A DNA stretch of 64,000 bases. It comes from Streptomyces formicae. GTDB taxonomy: Bacteria; Actinomycetota; Actinomycetes; Streptomycetales; Streptomycetaceae. Positions 8,552 through 17,209 of this stretch are shown one piece after another. The notes beneath the pieces are model-generated. The model searched no databases and was not told the DNA's origin. It was given only the letters and a program-made list of their open reading frames with translations. The translations under genes and the position numbers were made by a program. Location: contig NZ_CP071872.1 of NCBI RefSeq assembly GCF_022647665.1, positions 6,262,001 to 6,326,000 of the forward strand, written 5' to 3'. Every line of letters starts with the position of its first letter. Position 1 is the first letter of the stretch.

Positions 8552-9419
8552 GGCCGCGCAGGCCCTGAAGGACTTCACCGACGCCTACAACAAGGCGGAC
8601 AAGGCCTACGATCCGGCGCTCGACGCGGGCCGGGTCACGGGCGCGCTCGGCGCGATCAACCAGGCGGGCCTGAAGGCGCGCAGCATCACCACTCCGGGCG
8701 GCAACCCGGAGCACCGGCCGCTGGAGCTGACGGACGCGACGTTCCACGTGCCGAAGAAGGCGGGCTGGCCACGGTGGTTCGTCGCGGACACCGACAGCAA
8801 CCGCGACGTCGACGGCGGAGCGCAGGACAGCCGCTGGCTGATGGTGTTCGTCAGGAACGGCAACGACCAGCTGTGGGAGGCCGCGTACCTGGCGATCCTG
8901 ACGCCGGACGAGGTGCCCGCGTTCCGCACCGACAAGGACGGCTGGGCGGAGCCGGTGGCCCCGGACTCGGCCGGGACGGCCGTCGCGCCGCGGAACCTGA
9001 GCGAGGAGTACGTCTCGTACCTCCAGAACGGCAAGCCTGACCACTGGGCCGCGGGCGTGCACACGACCGGCTGGCGCGAGGAGCGCAAGCAGAACGAGCG
9101 GCGGCCCGGCCTGTCCACGCAGTACGTCGACCAGCCGCTGGACACCGGCGACTTCGCGCCGCTGGGGCTGGTCACGGAGGACGGCGGGGCGCTGGTGTTC
9201 TTCTCGATGCGCTACTTCGACCGGCAGACGGCGGCGGCGGGCTACCGGCCGAAGGTCAACCCGGACGTGCGGGCGCTGATGACCGGCGAGGTGAAGAACA
9301 CGCTCACGAAGGAGTGGGTGTCGAGCCAGGCGGTCAAGCTGGCGCCGGGCGGGGCCTCGGGGCCCGCGGTGACGGTCGTGGGGCGGCTCCAGGGCGTGAC
9401 GTCGGCGGAAGGCTCTTAG
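8415..9419 (+). CDS. secreted lipoprotein of unknown function
   Basis: A 334-aa protein with a lipoprotein signal: Arg-rich N-terminus, hydrophobic core and lipobox LTASGC near residue 29. The mature part is soluble, with no motif I recognise; aromatic-rich stretches such as WPRWFVADTDSNRD suggest a beta-rich extracellular domain. Its start lies inside the 3' end of efeU. Genes of this sort often follow efeU in Streptomyces, so a role in envelope iron handling is possible but unproven. Confidence 0.75.
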   Translation: MSRLGRARLGRAATGLAAVTVLSLTASGCVTVHGELEVVPAATKSEAAQALKDFTDAYNKADKAYDPALDAGRVTGALGAINQAGLKARSITTPGGNPEHRPLELTDATFHVPKKAGWPRWFVADTDSNRDVDGGAQDSRWLMVFVRNGNDQLWEAAYLAILTPDEVPAFRTDKDGWAEPVAPDSAGTAVAPRNLSEEYVSYLQNGKPDHWAAGVHTTGWREERKQNERRPGLSTQYVDQPLDTGDFAPLGLVTEDGGALVFFSMRYFDRQTAAAGYRPKVNPDVRALMTGEVKNTLTKEWVSSQAVKLAPGGASGPAVTVVGRLQGVTSAEGS

Positions 9420-9504
9420 GCGGTTCGACGGGGCAACGTCCGACGGGGCAGTCCCCCACCCGTCCGGCTTTCCGCGTCGTGCGGCCAGGTCGGACTCGAA
9501 CTCC

Positions 9505-10090
9505 CTACCCGGCCTTGTCCGATCGGAAGGCGCGCCGGTAAGCCGCGGGCGTGGTGCGCAGGGCCTCGTGGAAGCGCCGGCGCAGGTTGACGGCCGAGGA
9601 GAGGCCGACCCGGCGCGCGATGGTCTCAACCGGCAGGTCGGTCTCCTCCAGCAGCGCCCGGGTGGCGGCGATCCGCCGGTCCAGCAGCCAACGTCCGGGA
9701 CTGATGCCCAGCTGCTCGGTGAAGCGCCGGGTCAGCGTGCGGGCCGAGACCTGGGAGCGGACCGCCATCTCGGCGACGCTGACCGGCTGGTCCAGCCGAC
9801 CGGCCAGCCACTCCAGCAGCGGGGCCAGCGAGTCGGCGACCGGCCCGGAGGTGGGCAGTTCGGCGTACTGCAGCTGGCAGCCCTCGCGGTGCGGCGGCAT
9901 CACCATCTGCCGGGCGATCCGCATCGCGTACGCGGCGCCCCCGTCGGCGCTCACCAGGTGCAGGCAGAGGTCCACGCCGGCCGCCGATCCGGCGCTGGTG
10001 GCGACGTCACCGTGGTCGACGTAGAGCACCGCGGGGTCGACCCGGACCTGCGGGAACCGGGCGGCCAACTCGGCGGCGCGGGCCCTGGCC
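9505..10090 (-). pseudogene. GlxA/FtrA-type AraC-family regulator, N-terminus deleted
   Basis: The last ~195 residues are a good match to GlxA-type regulators. First comes the end of a DJ-1/PfpI-like domain (ELAARFPQVRVDPAVLYVD, then SAGSAAGVDLCLHLV), then two AraC helix-turn-helix units (VSVAEMAVRSQVSARTLTRRF and VETIARRVGLSSAVNLRRRF) to the stop at 9505. The first ~120 residues of the family are missing. To the right of about 10090 the DNA instead encodes the 3' end of an unrelated transporter on the other strand, and the frame turns into antisense nonsense. It reads as a deletion-fusion remnant. Confidence 0.8.
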
Positions 10091-10495
10091 GCCGGCGCGG
10101 TGGCGATGGCGCTGTACACCGTGCTGCCGCTCTGCGTGGCGCTGGGCGCGGGCCTGCCGGTGCTGCTGGCGGGCCACGTCCTCGGCGGCGGCGCCTTGGC
10201 GTTCTGGTCGGTGATGTGGGCGACCAGCGTGCAGAACCACACCCCGCCCGCGGTGCTCAACCGGGTCTCCGCGTACGAGCTGGCCGGCTCGGTCTCCGGA
10301 ATCGCGCTCGGCCAGATGCTGGCGGGCCCGGCCATCGCGCTGGCCTCCCCGGACCGGCTGCTGCTGCTGTCGGCGGGCGCCTGCCTGGCGGGCTGCGTGG
10401 CGCTGCTCGCGGTCCCGGCGATCCGCACGCTGCGCCGCGCCGCTCCGACGGACGGCGCCAAGTCGACGGCACCGGGCGGCCCGCACGGAGAATGA
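10079..10495 (+). pseudogene. MFS transporter, C-terminal fragment
   Basis: This frame encodes the last ~130 residues of a 12-helix MFS exporter: four hydrophobic helices (around LYTVLPLCVALGAG, VLLAGHVLGGGALAFW, LAGSVSGIALGQML, LLLLSAGACLAGCVALLAV) with the family loop QNHTPPAVLNRVSAY. Roughly 280 N-terminal residues are absent. Upstream sequence switches to the truncated AraC-type regulator on the opposite strand, so the two 5' ends were removed together. A GTG at 10100 could still start a short peptide, but a functional transporter is unlikely. Confidence 0.8.
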
Positions 10496-10609
10496 GCGGA
10501 CCGGCGGCCACTCGGCAGTGGGCCGTGGTCGACTCCATGACCACCCGCCTGACTCCGCCGCGTCAGCGGTCCGGTCCGTCACGGCCCGGTCCGTCAGCGG
10601 TCCGCTGCC

Positions 10610-11377
10610 TCAGCGGTGCAGGGGCCACGCCTGGCTGTGGTGCCCGTGCTCCTGGTCGCCGGTCTCCTCCGCGTACTTGGCGCACGCGTCGGCCAGCGCC
10701 TCCAGCAGCGTCAGCGGGTCCGGCAGGGGATGCTCGGGCCCGTGTGCCCAGTCGACCGTGTGGCCGTCGGGCAGGCGCGCGGGCGGTACGAGGACGTAGC
10801 TGCCGCGGCTGTGCCAGCGCAGGCCCGGATGCTCGTCCATCGTCTCGGGGTGGCAGTCCAGCTCACAGGGCCACCACTCGTCCTCGTCCTCGGGCGTGCC
10901 GCGCGTGGCGGTGAAGAACAGCATGCGGTCGGGGCCGGACTCGGTCACCGGGCCGACGTCTACGCCCTCCGCGAGCAGCCGCTCCAGCGCCGCGCGTCCG
11001 GCCTCCAGCGGTACGTCGAGGACGTCGTGGACCATGCCGGTGGCGGTGATGAAGTTCGCCTCGGGCTGGTCCTCCGCCCAGCGCTGGATCGTGCCGGGGT
11101 CGGTCGAGCACTGCGTCTGCCAGGCGAAGGAGACGGGATGCCGGGCGGGGGTGGGACAGCCGATGCGCTCGCAGGAGCAGCTGTAACCGGCGGGGTGGGC
11201 GGCGGGCGCGAGCGGCAGTCCGGCGGCGGCGGTGGCCAGCAGCAGGGCCAGGCGGTGGTCGGAGCCGTCCCCGGCGTCCTCGCGGGGGCGCCTGCGCAGC
11301 CACTGTGGAAGCAGGCTCTCCCAGGACGTCCTGCTCTCCGCGTCCGCGCCGCGATTACGGTCGGTCCCGTCGCCCAT
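10610..11377 (-). CDS. bifunctional primase/polymerase (prim-pol) N-terminal-domain protein
   Basis: A 255-aa protein resembling the stand-alone prim-pol domain proteins of Streptomyces. It has a Cys cluster (SCSCERIGCPTPARHPVSFAW, residues ~70-90), a short PGTIQRWAEDQPEANFITATG segment and the VLDVPLEAGRAALERL motif. The name comes from PF09250, but the acidic primase active site is only weakly visible, so polymerase activity is uncertain. It stands alone between the broken transporter and a TetR gene. Confidence 0.7.
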   Translation of the reverse strand: MGDGTDRNRGADAESRTSWESLLPQWLRRRPREDAGDGSDHRLALLLATAAAGLPLAPAAHPAGYSCSCERIGCPTPARHPVSFAWQTQCSTDPGTIQRWAEDQPEANFITATGMVHDVLDVPLEAGRAALERLLAEGVDVGPVTESGPDRMLFFTATRGTPEDEDEWWPCELDCHPETMDEHPGLRWHSRGSYVLVPPARLPDGHTVDWAHGPEHPLPDPLTLLEALADACAKYAEETGDQEHGHHSQAWPLHR

Positions 11378-11493
11378 CTATCCCCTCACACCTGTGTCGC
11401 GCCCCCGGGCCACGCGGCGGAGCCGCATGTCGATACTGCTGTCATCGTCCCACCATCCCCCACGTCGTGTGGCCGCACCCCCCGATCGTGTGC

Positions 11494-12099
11494 TCAGTCC
11501 CTGGGCGCGAGTCCGTACAGCGCGTACTCGACGACCTTGTCGGCGTACTCGTGGGTGAGCGGCAGGGTGCGCAGCAGCCAGCGGTGGGCGAGCGGGCCGA
11601 CGAGGAGCTCCAGGGCGATGCGCGGGTCGATGCCGGCGCGTACGTGCCCGGCGGCCCGCGCGGCGTCCAGCCTGCGGACGTACATCTGGAGGGAGGGTTC
11701 GAGAAGCCTCTCGACGAACTGGGCGGCGAGGGCGGGGTCGCTCACGCTCTCGGCGGCGAGGGCGCGGGCGGGGGCGTCGTAGACGGGCGAGTTCAGCTCG
11801 TCGACGGTGGCGCGGAGGACCAGCTTGAGGTCGGCCTCCAGGTCGCCGGTGTCGGGGAGGTCGGGCTCGCCCTGCGCCGCCTGCTCGGCGCGGTCGAGGA
11901 AGGCGTCGAGGAGGACCGCGGCCTTGGAGGGCCACCAGCGGTAGATGGTCTGTTTCCCGACGCCCGCGCGGGCGGCGATGCCCTCGATGGTCGTCCTGGT
12001 GTAGCCCGCCTCGCCGACGAGGGCGAGGGCGGCGTCGTAGATGGCGCGGCGGGAGCGTTCGCTGCGGCGGGAGGCGTCGGGCGGCCTGGTCTCTGCCAT
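11494..12099 (-). CDS. TetR-family transcriptional regulator
   Basis: A 201-aa regulator. The N-terminal helix-turn-helix (about residues 20-60) contains TIEGIAARAGVGKQTIYRWW, the TetR recognition helix. The ligand-binding half resembles the TetR_C type found with RSLYGLAPRD-like ends. It is divergent from the dimethylargininase gene across 163 bp, which makes that gene a candidate target. Confidence 0.9.
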   Translation of the reverse strand: MAETRPPDASRRSERSRRAIYDAALALVGEAGYTRTTIEGIAARAGVGKQTIYRWWPSKAAVLLDAFLDRAEQAAQGEPDLPDTGDLEADLKLVLRATVDELNSPVYDAPARALAAESVSDPALAAQFVERLLEPSLQMYVRRLDAARAAGHVRAGIDPRIALELLVGPLAHRWLLRTLPLTHEYADKVVEYALYGLAPRD

Positions 12100-12262
12100 G
12101 GGGTCAATCTAGCAGCGACGTGACGCTACGTATCGTCTCGCTGTACTCCTGGCGTATGTGTGATGAACCACCCGTTCGGATCACAGCGCGGAGGCGCCGC
12201 AGGCCGCACCATGGCTGCACGCACAGACACCGTGCGCCGCTGCCGTTCGTGAGGAGCCTGCA

Positions 12263-13078
12263 TTGCCTCGTGACGCCCGTTCCCGCCGCTACCTCATGTG
12301 CCCACCCACGCACTTCGAGGTGACGTACTCCATCAACCCCTGGATGGACCCCGGGAAACCCGTCGACCTGTCGCTGGCGCTCGCCCAGTGGGAGACCCTG
12401 CGCGACCGCTACCGCGCACTCGGCCACACCGTGGAACTGCTGGAGCCGCGGGCGGACCTGCCCGACATGGTCTACGCCGCGAACGGCGCGACCGTGGTGG
12501 ACGGGCGCGTGCTCGGGGCGCGCTTCGCCCACCGCGAGCGGGAGGCGGAGGCGGCGGCCCACCTGGAGTGGTTCCGCGCGAACGGATTCACCGAGATCCA
12601 CGAGCCGGCCCACATCAACGAGGGCGAGGGCGACTTCGCGGTGACCTCGACGTACATACTGGCGGGGCGGGGCTTCCGGTCGAGCCCGCTGTCGCACGAC
12701 GAGGCGCAGGAGTTCTTCGGCCGGCCGGTGATCGGGCTGGAGCTGGTGGACCCGCGCTACTACCACCTGGACACGGCGCTGTCCGTCCTCGACGACGAGA
12801 CGGACGAGATCATGTACTACCCCGGTGCCTTCTCCCCCGGCAGCCGCGCGGTCCTCGCCCGCCTCTTCCCCGACGCCCTCATCGCCCGCGAGGCGGACGC
12901 GGCGGCGCTCGGTCTGAACGCGGTGAGCGACGGCCGCCACGTCCTGCTCCCGCAGGGGGCGGTGGGCCTCTTCGGACCGCTGCGAGCCCGTGACTTCGAG
13001 CCGGTGGGCGTCGATCTGAGCGAGCTCCTCAAGGGCGGCGGCAGCGTCAAGTGCTGCACCCAGGAGCTCCGCCCCTGA
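12263..13078 (+). CDS. ddaH: dimethylargininase (N,N-dimethylarginine dimethylaminohydrolase)
   Basis: A 271-aa amidinotransferase-fold enzyme that hydrolyses methylated arginine to citrulline and dimethylamine. Visible family features are the DMVYAANGATVVDG loop (near residue 72), EGEGDFAVT (near 124), the catalytic His in RYYHLDTALSVL (near 168) and the C-terminal nucleophile in GGSVKCCTQEL. The TTG start is chosen because GAGGAG lies 6 bp upstream and it keeps the conserved N-terminus (YLMCPPTHFEV). Confidence 0.87.
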   Translation: MPRDARSRRYLMCPPTHFEVTYSINPWMDPGKPVDLSLALAQWETLRDRYRALGHTVELLEPRADLPDMVYAANGATVVDGRVLGARFAHREREAEAAAHLEWFRANGFTEIHEPAHINEGEGDFAVTSTYILAGRGFRSSPLSHDEAQEFFGRPVIGLELVDPRYYHLDTALSVLDDETDEIMYYPGAFSPGSRAVLARLFPDALIAREADAAALGLNAVSDGRHVLLPQGAVGLFGPLRARDFEPVGVDLSELLKGGGSVKCCTQELRP

Positions 13079-13134
13079 GTCGCGCGGGGCCCGGGGCGCA
13101 CCCCCGGGCCCACTCGGCGCGTCAGCCCCGGAAT

Positions 13135-14108
13135 TCACCCCGGCGGCCACTCGTCGCCCCAGGACGTGTCCCGCGCCGCGCGGTAGTCGGGGCCGTGCCG
13201 CTTCGTCACCGTCGTGCGGTGCAGGGTCTCGTCGGCGGAGCAGAGGTCCAGGAGGACCTGGCCCTTGCGGATCTGGGGTTTGCGGGTGACCCGGGACGGC
13301 GCCGGGGTGGCCGGGAAGCGGGTCGCGGCGACGTAGCTGAACTTCTCGTCCTCGTACGCCAGCGAGCCGCCCTTCACCCGCCGGTGCAGCGACGACCGGC
13401 TCACCCGCGCCGCGAAGTGGCACCAGTCCGTGCCCGGCACAATCGGGCAGGCCGCGCTGTGCGGGCAGGGCGCGGCGACGCGCAGGCCCGCCGCGACCAG
13501 GCGGTCACGGGCCGCGATGATCCGCTCGTATCCGTCGGGGGTGCCGGGTTCGACGACCAGGACCGCCCGGCCCGCCGCCGCGGCCCGCGCGACGAGCTCC
13601 TCGCGGTCCGCCTCGGTGAGCTCCTTGAGGACGTACGAGATCGTGATCAGGTCCGCCGGGTCGAGCTCCAGGCTCTTGCCGATCCGCGTCCGCCGCCACT
13701 GCGCGGCCCGCAGCGCGGGCGAGTCCGCGCCGGCCGCCAGCTCCCGTCCCAGCGCCAGCGCGGGTTCCGCCCAGTCCAGCACCGTCGTGCGGTGGCCGCC
13801 TTCCGGCCACGCGTCGGCGACCGCCCAGCTCGCCGCGCCCGTGCCACCGCCGACGTCGGTGTGCGTCGCGGGCACCCACTCCGGGGCCGCGGCCCGCAGC
13901 GCCGCGAGTGCGGACCGTACCGCCTCGAAGGTCGCGGGCATCCGGTACGCCGCGTACGCGGCGACATCCGCCCGGTCCCGCAGCACCGGTGCGTCCGTCG
14001 GTGTGTCCCCCGGTAGTTGGCGATCAGCCGGTCCACGGCCTGGGCGGCGCGGTTCGGCGGCAGCCCGTCGAGGAGTCCGGCGAGAGCTTCGGGGAGGGAG
14101 GCGTTCAC
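13135..14108 (-). CDS. Rsm22-family SAM-dependent methyltransferase, apparent frameshift
   Basis: Homologue of the bacterial Rsm22-like (mitochondrial ribosome-assembly) methyltransferases. The start (ATG at 14108) gives MNASLPEALAGLLDGLPP and continues to NYRG (residue 34). The frame then changes at a run of five C (14007-14011), and the protein resumes as DTPTDAPVLRDRADVAAYAAY through to 13135. Past the break there is a SAM motif (DVGGGTGAASWAVADAW) and Cys residues (CPHSAACPI, WCHF) typical of the family. Restoring one base gives about 324 aa. Either a sequencing error or a real null allele. Confidence 0.8.
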
Positions 14109-14219
14109 CGGCGAATTCTAGGCCGGAAACCGCCCTGCGGCAGTCCGGCCTCCAACCTCTGGGCCCACCGCGCCAGTTGCTACGCTGACCGCCGTTGACC
14201 ATGGCGGCGGTGCTGGGGA

Positions 14220-14376
14220 GTGTCTTCGAAGTAGCGTCGTACGCCCGATGGGCGGGCCCGGCGGCGCCTGGAGCCTGCCGGGCTTCGCCTGGAGCCTGCC
14301 CGGCGGCGCCTGGAGCCTGCCGGGCTTCGCCTGGTGCGTGCCGGGCTTCGCCGGGCAGACGGGGCTTCGAAGACAC
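14220..14376. repeat. four 21-bp tandem repeats inside a perfect 12-bp inverted repeat
   Basis: Four direct repeats of GCCTGGAGCCTGCCGGGCTTC and close variants occupy 14266-14286, 14287-14307, 14308-14328 and 14329-14349. They are enclosed by the perfect inverted repeat GTGTCTTCGAAG (14220-14231) and CTTCGAAGACAC (14365-14376), each with an internal TTCGAA palindrome. The array lies in the leader of the following gene, 17 bp from its start. Confidence 0.85.
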
Positions 14377-14392
14377 GACCGAGCGGGGGACC

Positions 14393-15715
14393 ATGAGACA
14401 GCGGGTCGTACGCATGGCCCTGGTGGCCGGGGTGGCCGTCCTCGCCCTGATCCTCCTGCTGGCCACCTGCAGCGGTGGGGAGAAAGCCGACAAGAGCGAC
14501 AAAGAGGGTGGCGGGTCGGCCACCCCGGCCGCCAGGACGCCACGCCCCGCCACCCAGCTCACCGTCCCGCCGGCCTACGACACCGCCAAGGGCTGGGAGC
14601 TCCCCGACACCTCGCCCGACTACGCCGTCGCCCGCGAGACCGGTCTCGTCGCCTACCTCGTCCGCGAGCAGGACGAGTTCCGGCTGCGGACCGTGGACGC
14701 CGCCACCGGCAGGCCCGGCTGGTCGGGCGAGCCGTGGTCCGCGCTCGCGGGCCCCGCGAACTTCCCGCGGCTGCTCGCCGTCACCAAGGACGAGCGGCAG
14801 TTCTTCGTCACCTGGTCGTTCGGCAAGGCGGGCCGCGACTCCCTCACCCCCTCCGGCACCTTCGTCTCGCTCGACGTGTACGACGCCCTCGACGGCACCC
14901 GGCAGCGCGTCGAGGTGCCCTGGCCCACCGCGCCGGCCGTCTCCGGCACCGGCCCCGGCATCCTCATCGGCGACGGCGGGGCGCGCAGCGCGGTCGTCGA
15001 CCCGGTCACCGGCGGCGTGACCGTGATCGCACCGAAGGATCTGCGCCCCCCGAAGGGCTGTGCGACCTGCGGACAGCTCACCGAGGTGCGCGGGCTCACC
15101 GCGAAGGGCCTGCTGGTGAGCGGGGCCCGGGAGTTCTGGGTGCGCGGCGGCTGGTTCAGCCGCGGCGTCGCCCCGTCCGGCGCCGACCCCGCGTACGGCA
15201 CGCCGACCTCGCTCACCTCCGGGCAGGTCCTCGTCCGCTGGCGGAAGGCGGCGAGGACGAAGCGCGCCACCACCCATGACCTGTGGGCCGTGCACGACGC
15301 GGCGTCCGGAAAGTCCCTGGTCGCGACCGAGTGCCACAAGCCGGCCATCGAGCCCGGCGAGTACCCGCAGGCCGTGCTCTCCCCCGACGGCCGCTATCTG
15401 GTCGCCGGAAGCCTCGCCTTCGACCTCCAGGAGCGGACCGGCCACTGCTTCGAGGAGCCCGACGGCACCCACCCGCTGACCCTGGTGACGGTCACCGACG
15501 ACGGCCTGGCCTACGGCGCGGCGAACACCCGCGGCGCGAACGAGGCGCTCGCGGGCGGCGGCGCCCCGTACGAGGTCGGCCTGGCGACGGGACTGCCCGA
15601 GGCGCTCTCCCCGAACGCGCGGCTGCCCGCCGCCGACGTGTCAGGCGTCGGCCTGTTCCGCTGGACGGACACGAAGGACCGGCTGCACCTGATCGGCTAC
15701 GCCCGCGTGGACTGA
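14393..15715 (+). CDS. membrane-anchored extracellular beta-propeller-like protein
   Basis: A 440-aa protein. After a short Arg-containing N-terminus it has one hydrophobic helix (residues 8-27, ALVAGVAVLALILLLATC), then a Ser/Thr/Pro-rich linker and a large soluble part. The soluble part has repeated blades (for example VSLDVYDALDGTRQRVEVPW, AVLSPDGRYLVAGSLAFDL) that suggest a PQQ/WD-like propeller. The ATG at 14393 is chosen because GCGGGGG precedes it; longer frames upstream run through the 21-bp repeats. Function unknown. Confidence 0.8.
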   Translation: MRQRVVRMALVAGVAVLALILLLATCSGGEKADKSDKEGGGSATPAARTPRPATQLTVPPAYDTAKGWELPDTSPDYAVARETGLVAYLVREQDEFRLRTVDAATGRPGWSGEPWSALAGPANFPRLLAVTKDERQFFVTWSFGKAGRDSLTPSGTFVSLDVYDALDGTRQRVEVPWPTAPAVSGTGPGILIGDGGARSAVVDPVTGGVTVIAPKDLRPPKGCATCGQLTEVRGLTAKGLLVSGAREFWVRGGWFSRGVAPSGADPAYGTPTSLTSGQVLVRWRKAARTKRATTHDLWAVHDAASGKSLVATECHKPAIEPGEYPQAVLSPDGRYLVAGSLAFDLQERTGHCFEEPDGTHPLTLVTVTDDGLAYGAANTRGANEALAGGGAPYEVGLATGLPEALSPNARLPAADVSGVGLFRWTDTKDRLHLIGYARVD

Positions 15716-15758
15716 GCGCCCCCAGGCGCCGTGCGCCGCCCCGTCCCCGTGAGTGCCC

Positions 15759-17117
15759 TCAGACGCTGTGAGCGGCCTCGGACGCCGTGCGCCACGGGCG
15801 GCACAGGCCGAGGAAGCACGCGACCGCGCCGAGCGCGCACACCAGCTGCACCACGGCCATCGGCACCGCGGTCGCCTCCCCCGCGATCCCGACCAGCGGG
15901 GACGCGACCGCCCCGATGAGGAAGGAGGAGGTGCCGAGCAGCGCGGAGGCCGAACCCGCGGCGTGCGGGGTACGCATCAGCGCCTGGGCGTTGGTGTTCG
16001 GCATCGCCAGGCCCATCGCGGACATCAGGACGAAGAGACCGGCGGCGACCGGCGCGAGCCCGACCTCGCCGAAGACCCCCGTCGTCAGGAGCAGCAGCGC
16101 GAGCGCCGCCACCACGATCACCGCGAGCCCGAAGCCGAGCGCCTTGTCGAGGCTGACCCGGCCGACGAGCACCTTCCCGTTGATCTGCCCGATCGCGACG
16201 AGGCCGATCGAGTTGAGCCCGAAGAGCAGGCTGAAGGTCTGCGGCGAGGCGCCGTAGATCTCCTGGACGACGAACGGCGAGGCCGCGATGTAGGCGAACA
16301 GCGCCGCGAAGGCGAGCGATCCGGACAGCATGTAGCCGGTGAAGACGCGGTCGGCGAGCAGCCCGCGCATGGTGCGCAGCGCAGTGCCGACACCACCGCC
16401 GTGCCGCCGCTCGGGCGGCAGCGTCTCGTGCAGCCAGCGCCACACGACGAGGGTGAGCAGCACCCCGACCACGGTCAGGACGTGGAAGACGCCGCGCCAG
16501 TCCGTGACCTGGAGGATCTGGCCGCCGACGAGGGGGGCGACGATCGGGGCGGCCCCGGAGATCAGCATCAGGGTCGAGAAGAAGCGGGCCATCTCCACGC
16601 CGTCGTACAGGTCGCGGACGACCGCGCGGGCGATGACGATGCCCGCGGCGCCCGCGAGGCCCTGGAGCAGCCGGAAGGCGATGAGCAGTCCGATGGTGGG
16701 CGCGAGGGCGCAGACCGCGGTGGCGACGACGTACACGAGCATGCCGGCGAGCAGCGGGCGGCGGCGGCCCCATCTGTCGCTCATGGGGCCGACGACGAGC
16801 TGGCCGAGCGCCATGCCGGCGAGGCAGGCGGTGAGCGTGAGCTGAACGGTGGCGGCGGGGGCGTGCAGCGAGCCGGTGACCTCGGGCAGGGCCGGGAGGT
16901 ACGTGTCCATGGAAAGCGGCGGCAGCGCGGTGAGGCCGCCGAGCACGAGCGTGACGAGGAGACCGGCGCGGCGGGCCGCGGCGCGCGGTGCCACGGGGGA
17001 CGGTGCGGGCACTGACGCCTGTGCCGGTGCGGATGCCTGTGCCAGTACCGGTGCGGATGCCTGTGCGGCGAGGGATATGTGTCCTTGCGTACGGGTCGGG
17101 CCGCTCTCCGGCATCAA
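15759..17117 (-). CDS. Bcr/CflA-family multidrug efflux MFS transporter
   Basis: A 452-aa, 12-helix MFS transporter. The LSMDTYLPALPEVTGSLHA motif after helix 1 and GQLVVGPMSDRWGRRRPLLAG (motif A) between helices 2 and 3 are diagnostic of the Bcr/CflA (DHA1) subfamily, which exports drugs such as bicyclomycin and chloramphenicol. The first ~50 residues are an unusual Ala/Pro/Gln/Ser repeat (AQASAPV-like) absent from most family members; a later start is possible. Confidence 0.88.
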   Translation of the reverse strand: MMPESGPTRTQGHISLAAQASAPVLAQASAPAQASVPAPSPVAPRAAARRAGLLVTLVLGGLTALPPLSMDTYLPALPEVTGSLHAPAATVQLTLTACLAGMALGQLVVGPMSDRWGRRRPLLAGMLVYVVATAVCALAPTIGLLIAFRLLQGLAGAAGIVIARAVVRDLYDGVEMARFFSTLMLISGAAPIVAPLVGGQILQVTDWRGVFHVLTVVGVLLTLVVWRWLHETLPPERRHGGGVGTALRTMRGLLADRVFTGYMLSGSLAFAALFAYIAASPFVVQEIYGASPQTFSLLFGLNSIGLVAIGQINGKVLVGRVSLDKALGFGLAVIVVAALALLLLTTGVFGEVGLAPVAAGLFVLMSAMGLAMPNTNAQALMRTPHAAGSASALLGTSSFLIGAVASPLVGIAGEATAVPMAVVQLVCALGAVACFLGLCRPWRTASEAAHSV

Positions 17118-17209
17118 CTGCTCCTGTTCTTGTCGTCGCCCCCTATGCTCTCAGCTCGTCGGAGTGGTCGAGACCTTTCTATGGCCGTACGGGGCCGAGG
17201 GGCGGGGCA

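Noticed and set aside
14266..14349. Possible CRISPR array
   Set aside because: The 21-bp units abut with no spacers and no cas genes are present.
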